Shown one piece after another: positions 60,996-64,000 of a stretch of DNA of 64,000 bases. A program made the translations under genes and the position numbers. The stretch is from Verrucomicrobiota bacterium (GTDB lineage: Bacteria; Verrucomicrobiota; Verrucomicrobiia; Opitutales; Opitutaceae). The DNA lies in NCBI GenBank assembly GCA_023386835.1, contig JAEWIY010000201.1, positions 1 through 64,000 on the forward strand, read 5' to 3'. Position 1 is the first letter of the stretch. Every line of letters begins with the position of its first letter. The notes below the pieces were generated by a model, which was not told the origin of the DNA, made no database searches, and saw nothing but the letters and a program-made list of their open reading frames with translations.

Positions 60996-61161
60996 GCCCG
61001 CGCCACGAGGGCCCGCGGACGAGCTGCGCTGCCACTCGATCGTCCACGCGAGACCATGCCCGGTCAGCTGTGTCGCTTCCCTGCTGCTCTTCCGCCACAT
61101 CGGGGTTGAGATCTGCGGTCCCTGGAATACCGTCCGTCCGGCGCTTCACCTCTCACCCCGC

Positions 61162-62070
61162 ATGCGCACGCCGTCCCTTCTTCTTGCCCTGCTTTTCTGC
61201 TCCGCCGCCTCGAGCATCGCCGTCGGCCAAGCCCGGTTCGACTCGGCCGTTTACGCGTACAAGAACCCTGAATACAAACGCAAGGTCCAGCCCAACGGCA
61301 GCTATGTGCGTGAGTACTACGCGATCAGCAACGGCGGCGCCGCCCAGGGCACGGTGCGCGGCGCCGAAGTGGACGAGGTGACGTTTGCGCAATTGTCCGG
61401 CGTTCTGGCCGAACACCTGGGGCGCAAGAACTACTTTCTCGCACGAAACAAAGCCCAGGCTTCGCTGCTGCTGGTGATCCACTGGGGCGCCAGCCTGCCA
61501 TACAAGGACGGAACGTATCGGACCGACCTCAACGCGGCCTCCTCCGCGCTCTCGCAAGTCTCCGCGACCGAATCTCCAGCCGACTTCGGCGAATACTCGG
61601 AAGGCAGTGCGGCGGCGGCCGAATTCGAGCGCGCACTCGACCAAATGCTGTACAGTGCCCACTGGCGCGACCAGCAGAACGGACAAACGGCCCGGATCCT
61701 CGGGTACAGCCGCGAACTGATGGACGCAGCTGACATCCGCCAGCACTACGGTGGTGGACAGTCGTTTCGCGACCTGCTCGAGGAAATCGAACAACCGCGT
61801 TATTACGTCTTCGTTTCCGCGTACGATTTCCCGCGCCTGGTCAATCACGGTGAGCGCAAGCTGCTCTGGCGGACCCGCGTCAGCATGCGGACGCAGGACA
61901 ACCGCTTCGCCGACAGGCTCGGGGCGCTGATTGCGAGCGCCACGCCTCACTTCGGTGAACATCGCGAGCGGCTCGTTCGGAAACGAATGCCGAATGTCAC
62001 TGTCGAGATTGGGGAAGCGACCGTCGTTCACGACGACCCCGGATCGTCGTCGGATCGCCCCCAACCCTGA
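61162..62070 (+). CDS. Exported hypothetical protein, 302 aa
   Basis: This exported protein starts at the ATG at 61162 with a signal peptide (MRTPSLLLALLFCSAASSIA, cleavage near VGQA). The mature part is soluble, with a patch that may be a surface fold (SLLLVIHWGASLPYKDGTY, YYVFVSAYDFPRLVNHGERK). A hydrophobic run near SLLLVIHWG suits a beta strand. Its downstream neighbour, a small P-loop protein, begins 9 bases after its stop. The frame from 60985 overlaps the fba terminator and was discarded. No family could be named. Confidence 0.68.
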   Translation: MRTPSLLLALLFCSAASSIAVGQARFDSAVYAYKNPEYKRKVQPNGSYVREYYAISNGGAAQGTVRGAEVDEVTFAQLSGVLAEHLGRKNYFLARNKAQASLLLVIHWGASLPYKDGTYRTDLNAASSALSQVSATESPADFGEYSEGSAAAAEFERALDQMLYSAHWRDQQNGQTARILGYSRELMDAADIRQHYGGGQSFRDLLEEIEQPRYYVFVSAYDFPRLVNHGERKLLWRTRVSMRTQDNRFADRLGALIASATPHFGEHRERLVRKRMPNVTVEIGEATVVHDDPGSSSDRPQP

Positions 62071-62079
62071 GAGCTGCGA

Positions 62080-62631
62080 ATGGATTTTGTCTTTCTTTAT
62101 GGCGCGCCCGCCGTCGGGAAACTCACGGTCGGCCGTGAACTCGCGCGACTGACCGGCTTCCGCCTGTTCGACAATCATCTCGTCGTCGATGCGGCCCTCG
62201 CCGTGTACGACTTCGGCACGCCACCATTCATCGCCCTGCGTGAAGCGCTGTGGCGGGCGGCCTTCACGGAGATTGCGCGGGACCAGGACCTCCCCGGGCT
62301 GATCTTCACCTTCAATCCGGAGAACTCCGTGCCACAGCGCTTCGTCGACGATCTTTTTGCCCAGCTCGAGGAAGCGGGAGTGAAGATCCGCTGCGTGGAG
62401 CTGACCGCGTCCGAGGCGACGATTGAACAGCGGCTCTCCGCCAGCGACCGGCGCGCCAAACGCAAGCTGGTCGACTTGGCGCTGTATCGAAAGCTTCGTG
62501 ACGAGAAGGTGTTCGACTCCCCGGTCATCACCCGCAATCGCCTGGTGATTGACACGGAGAAGGTCGGGCCGGAAGCCGCCGCTCGCCAGATTGTCGCGGA
62601 CTATCAGCTATCGGAAGCGGCCCGCGAGTAG
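62080..62631 (+). CDS. P-loop kinase/ATPase-like protein, 183 aa
   Basis: This small cytosolic P-loop protein begins MDFVFLYGAPAVGKLTVGRE, where GAPAVGKLT (8-16) is the Walker A motif with K14. The rest follows the nucleoside/shikimate kinase-like pattern: a FDNHLVVDAAL strand after the P-loop, IFTFNPENSVP (second strand), and a helical lid near QRLSASDRRAKRKLVD. Length suits a small-molecule kinase of the AAA_33-like type. The substrate is not clear. It begins 9 bases after the upstream exported protein gene. Confidence 0.78.
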   Translation: MDFVFLYGAPAVGKLTVGRELARLTGFRLFDNHLVVDAALAVYDFGTPPFIALREALWRAAFTEIARDQDLPGLIFTFNPENSVPQRFVDDLFAQLEEAGVKIRCVELTASEATIEQRLSASDRRAKRKLVDLALYRKLRDEKVFDSPVITRNRLVIDTEKVGPEAAARQIVADYQLSEAARE

Positions 62632-62692
62632 CTGGGCGGGCGGACGTCTTCGCCAGCGCCGATCGAAGCCGGTCGTCCGGCGCGGAAGCAAT

Positions 62693-62712
62693 CTGTTCTT
62701 ATGCGAGAACAG
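62693..62712. promoter_or_regulatory. Perfect 7-base inverted repeat upstream of the GH5 gene
   Basis: The arms CTGTTCT (62693-62699) and AGAACAG (62706-62712) are perfectly complementary with a 6-base spacer, centred about 41 bases before the GH5 start. It could be a repressor operator. The Verrucomicrobia LexA motif reported in the literature is TGTTC-N4-GAACA; here the spacer between these half-sites is 8, so LexA is not claimed. Confidence 0.4.
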
Positions 62713-62730
62713 CGCGTGGCTCGCCACGTG

Positions 62731-62737
62731 AAGGAGG
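62731..62737 (+). promoter_or_regulatory. Ribosome binding site of the GH5 gene
   Basis: AAGGAGG lies 6 bases before the ATG at 62744. It is one of the few canonical Shine-Dalgarno sites seen in this window and it fixes the GH5 start at 62744 over the in-frame Met at 62756. Confidence 0.8.
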
Positions 62738-62743
62738 CTGGGC

Positions 62744-63862
62744 ATGCTGCATCCCATGCACCTTCATCCCTTCCCCTCAGCCTTGGTTCGCGGGCTGCGT
62801 TGGTTGCTGCCCTGCCTTGGTTTCGCCGCGCTCGGTCTGGCTGCGGACGCCAACTCTAACTTCACGTTCAAGCGGGGCGTGAACATCAGCCACTGGTTGT
62901 CGCAGAACAACGAGGCGCGCCCATATGCCGCCGATTGGTTCACCGAGGAGGATGTGAACTGGATCGCCGCGCAGGGGTTTGACCACATCCGTTACCCGAT
63001 CGATGGCCGGTTGTGGCTGCGGCCCGACGGCTCGCTCGACGCCGAGAAGATCGCGCCCTTCGTGCAGGCTCTCGAATGGACGCGTGAGCAGGGACTCGGG
63101 GCGATTCTCGACATGCATTTCCTCCCGGGCGCCAGCTTTGATCCCGGCGCCGAGGATCGCGCGGCCTTCACCGATGAAACGATTCAGGCCGGCGTCGTGG
63201 AATTCTGGCGCGCGGTTGCCCGACGTTTCGCGTCCGAGGGCGATTACCTGCGTTTCGAGGTGCTCAACGAACCCATCGCCGCGGATAACCGGCAATTGAA
63301 TCCGTTCAACCGTCGGATTTTGGAGGCGGTGCGGGAGTCGAATCCCACCCGCATCGTTTATCTCACCTCCAACATGTACGGATCGTTCAAGACGGTCTCG
63401 GACCTGGAGTTGCCGGACGATCCGAACATCGCCCTCACGTTGCATTACTACGAGCCGATGATCTTCACGCATCAGCGCGCCAGCTGGACGCGTCTGCCTG
63501 ACGACATGCCGCTCGTGCCCTTTCCGGGCCGCGTTCCGGATCTGACCGGTTCGGTGCCTCCCGATCATTTTACGGGCAACGTCAGCGGTCGCGAACTGAC
63601 CGTTGCGGCGATCGACGCCGATTTCGAGACCGTCGCGCGCTGGGCCGCCCAGCACCTCAACGGCCGCGAACTGCACATCGGAGAGTTCGGAGCGTACGAC
63701 CGAGCGCCGGCGGACTCGCGGCAGCGTTACGTCTCCGCCGTCGCGCGCGCCGCGGAGCGTCACGGCTGGGGCTGGGCAATCTGGGATTACCAAGGCGGTT
63801 TTGCCGTCCGGAACCGTGACGGTGAGCCCACCGAGATCCTGCGCGGCTTGTTCCCGCGCTAA
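62744..63862 (+). CDS. GH5 family glycoside hydrolase (cellulase-like), exported
   Basis: This 372-residue enzyme has a signal peptide (cleavage near residue 33-35, GLAADA). The GH5 barrel shows RGVNISHWLSQ, the FDHIRYPIDGRLW strand, the acid/base glutamate E176 in FEVLNEP, LHYYEPMIFTHQ, the nucleophile E314 in LHIGEFGAYDR and the final WGWAIWDYQGGF. It is a retaining beta-glycosidase, most likely an endoglucanase or mannanase acting outside the cytoplasm. Together with the xylanase it points to plant-fibre use. The perfect inverted repeat and a strong ribosome site lie just upstream. Confidence 0.92.
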   Translation: MLHPMHLHPFPSALVRGLRWLLPCLGFAALGLAADANSNFTFKRGVNISHWLSQNNEARPYAADWFTEEDVNWIAAQGFDHIRYPIDGRLWLRPDGSLDAEKIAPFVQALEWTREQGLGAILDMHFLPGASFDPGAEDRAAFTDETIQAGVVEFWRAVARRFASEGDYLRFEVLNEPIAADNRQLNPFNRRILEAVRESNPTRIVYLTSNMYGSFKTVSDLELPDDPNIALTLHYYEPMIFTHQRASWTRLPDDMPLVPFPGRVPDLTGSVPPDHFTGNVSGRELTVAAIDADFETVARWAAQHLNGRELHIGEFGAYDRAPADSRQRYVSAVARAAERHGWGWAIWDYQGGFAVRNRDGEPTEILRGLFPR

Positions 63863-64000
63863 CCACCACCGATGAATCTCAACGCGCCGCGCCGGCAGGC
63901 GCTTTGCAGCGCGGCGCAACGTGATTCCGGTCGTGCGGTGACGCGCGCCTTCGCCACTCGTCTCGCGCGACGCTTAATCGTCCTGCCGTCGAATCAACGG

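Noticed and set aside
62693..62712. LexA box before the GH5 gene
   Set aside because: The half-sites TGTTC and GAACA are separated by 8 bases, not 4, and the gene is not an SOS function.
63874..64000. Start of a further plus-strand gene at the window end
   Set aside because: A frame opens at an ATG at 63874 and runs to the edge, but its 42 residues are Arg/Ala-rich, show no signal or motif, and follow no ribosome site.

Overview
The window looks like chromosome of a high-GC Gram-negative bacterium of the Verrucomicrobiota, most likely an Opitutaceae/Opitutus-type organism. The reasons are an lpxK gene (outer membrane lipid A), many lipoprotein signals, a large autotransporter-repeat protein with a PEP-CTERM tail, a system-II cytochrome c assembly pair, several plant-polysaccharide glycoside hydrolases, and a GxxExxY protein. 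This placement is an inference from gene content and codon style, not from a marker gene. No rRNA, tRNA, CRISPR array or insertion sequence with a transposase was recognised. Most starts that were checked lack a clear Shine-Dalgarno sequence.

Layout. 1-6.2 kb: a plus-strand glycan/lipid-glycosylation cassette (two GT39-like membrane glycosyltransferases, a methyltransferase-GT2 fusion, a membrane GT2). 6.2-9.7 kb: a DUF2835 protein, a GH10 xylanase lipoprotein and a trehalose-synthase-type GH13 enzyme. 9.8-24.8 kb: a block rich in envelope-stress proteins (BON lipoproteins, a DUF2382 protein, an entericidin, a PRC-barrel/BON protein, an SPW membrane protein) mixed with a DTW protein, an ethylene-receptor-like hybrid histidine kinase, a DUF748/AsmA-like protein, a ROK kinase, a GNAT enzyme, an epoxide-hydrolase-like protein and unknowns. 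24.8-34.3 kb: amine oxidase, AI-2E transporter with extra sensory domains, transketolase, TrpF, DegT aminotransferase and a CobA-HemD fusion. 34.3-40 kb: PATR/PEP-CTERM surface protein and the 5-oxoprolinase genes pxpA and pxpBC (fused). 40.1-44.3 kb: a cytochrome c maturation operon (lipoprotein-ResB-CcsA) split by a GxxExxY gene flanked by near-perfect inverted repeats. 44.3-51.5 kb: lpxK, a class V aminotransferase, a polytopic membrane protein, topoisomerase III and a VOC protein. 51.7-55.1 kb: secreted thioredoxin-like, TolB-like and anchored unknown proteins. 55.3-59.8 kb: a HEAT/FGE-like protein convergent with an ExbB/MotA-like gene and two different ExbD/MotB-like genes. 60-63.9 kb: class II fructose-bisphosphate aldolase, a secreted unknown, a small P-loop protein and a GH5 glycoside hydrolase.

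The most interesting points are the ethylene-binding-domain kinase (seven ligand-site residues kept at exact ETR1 spacing), the GxxExxY unit with terminal inverted repeats inside the cytochrome c operon, and the stator-type motor with two distinct B subunits next to a HEAT/FGE-like protein, which is the best candidate for an undescribed system. Three convergent gene pairs share their stop codons in a 4-base overlap, which shows how compact the region is.
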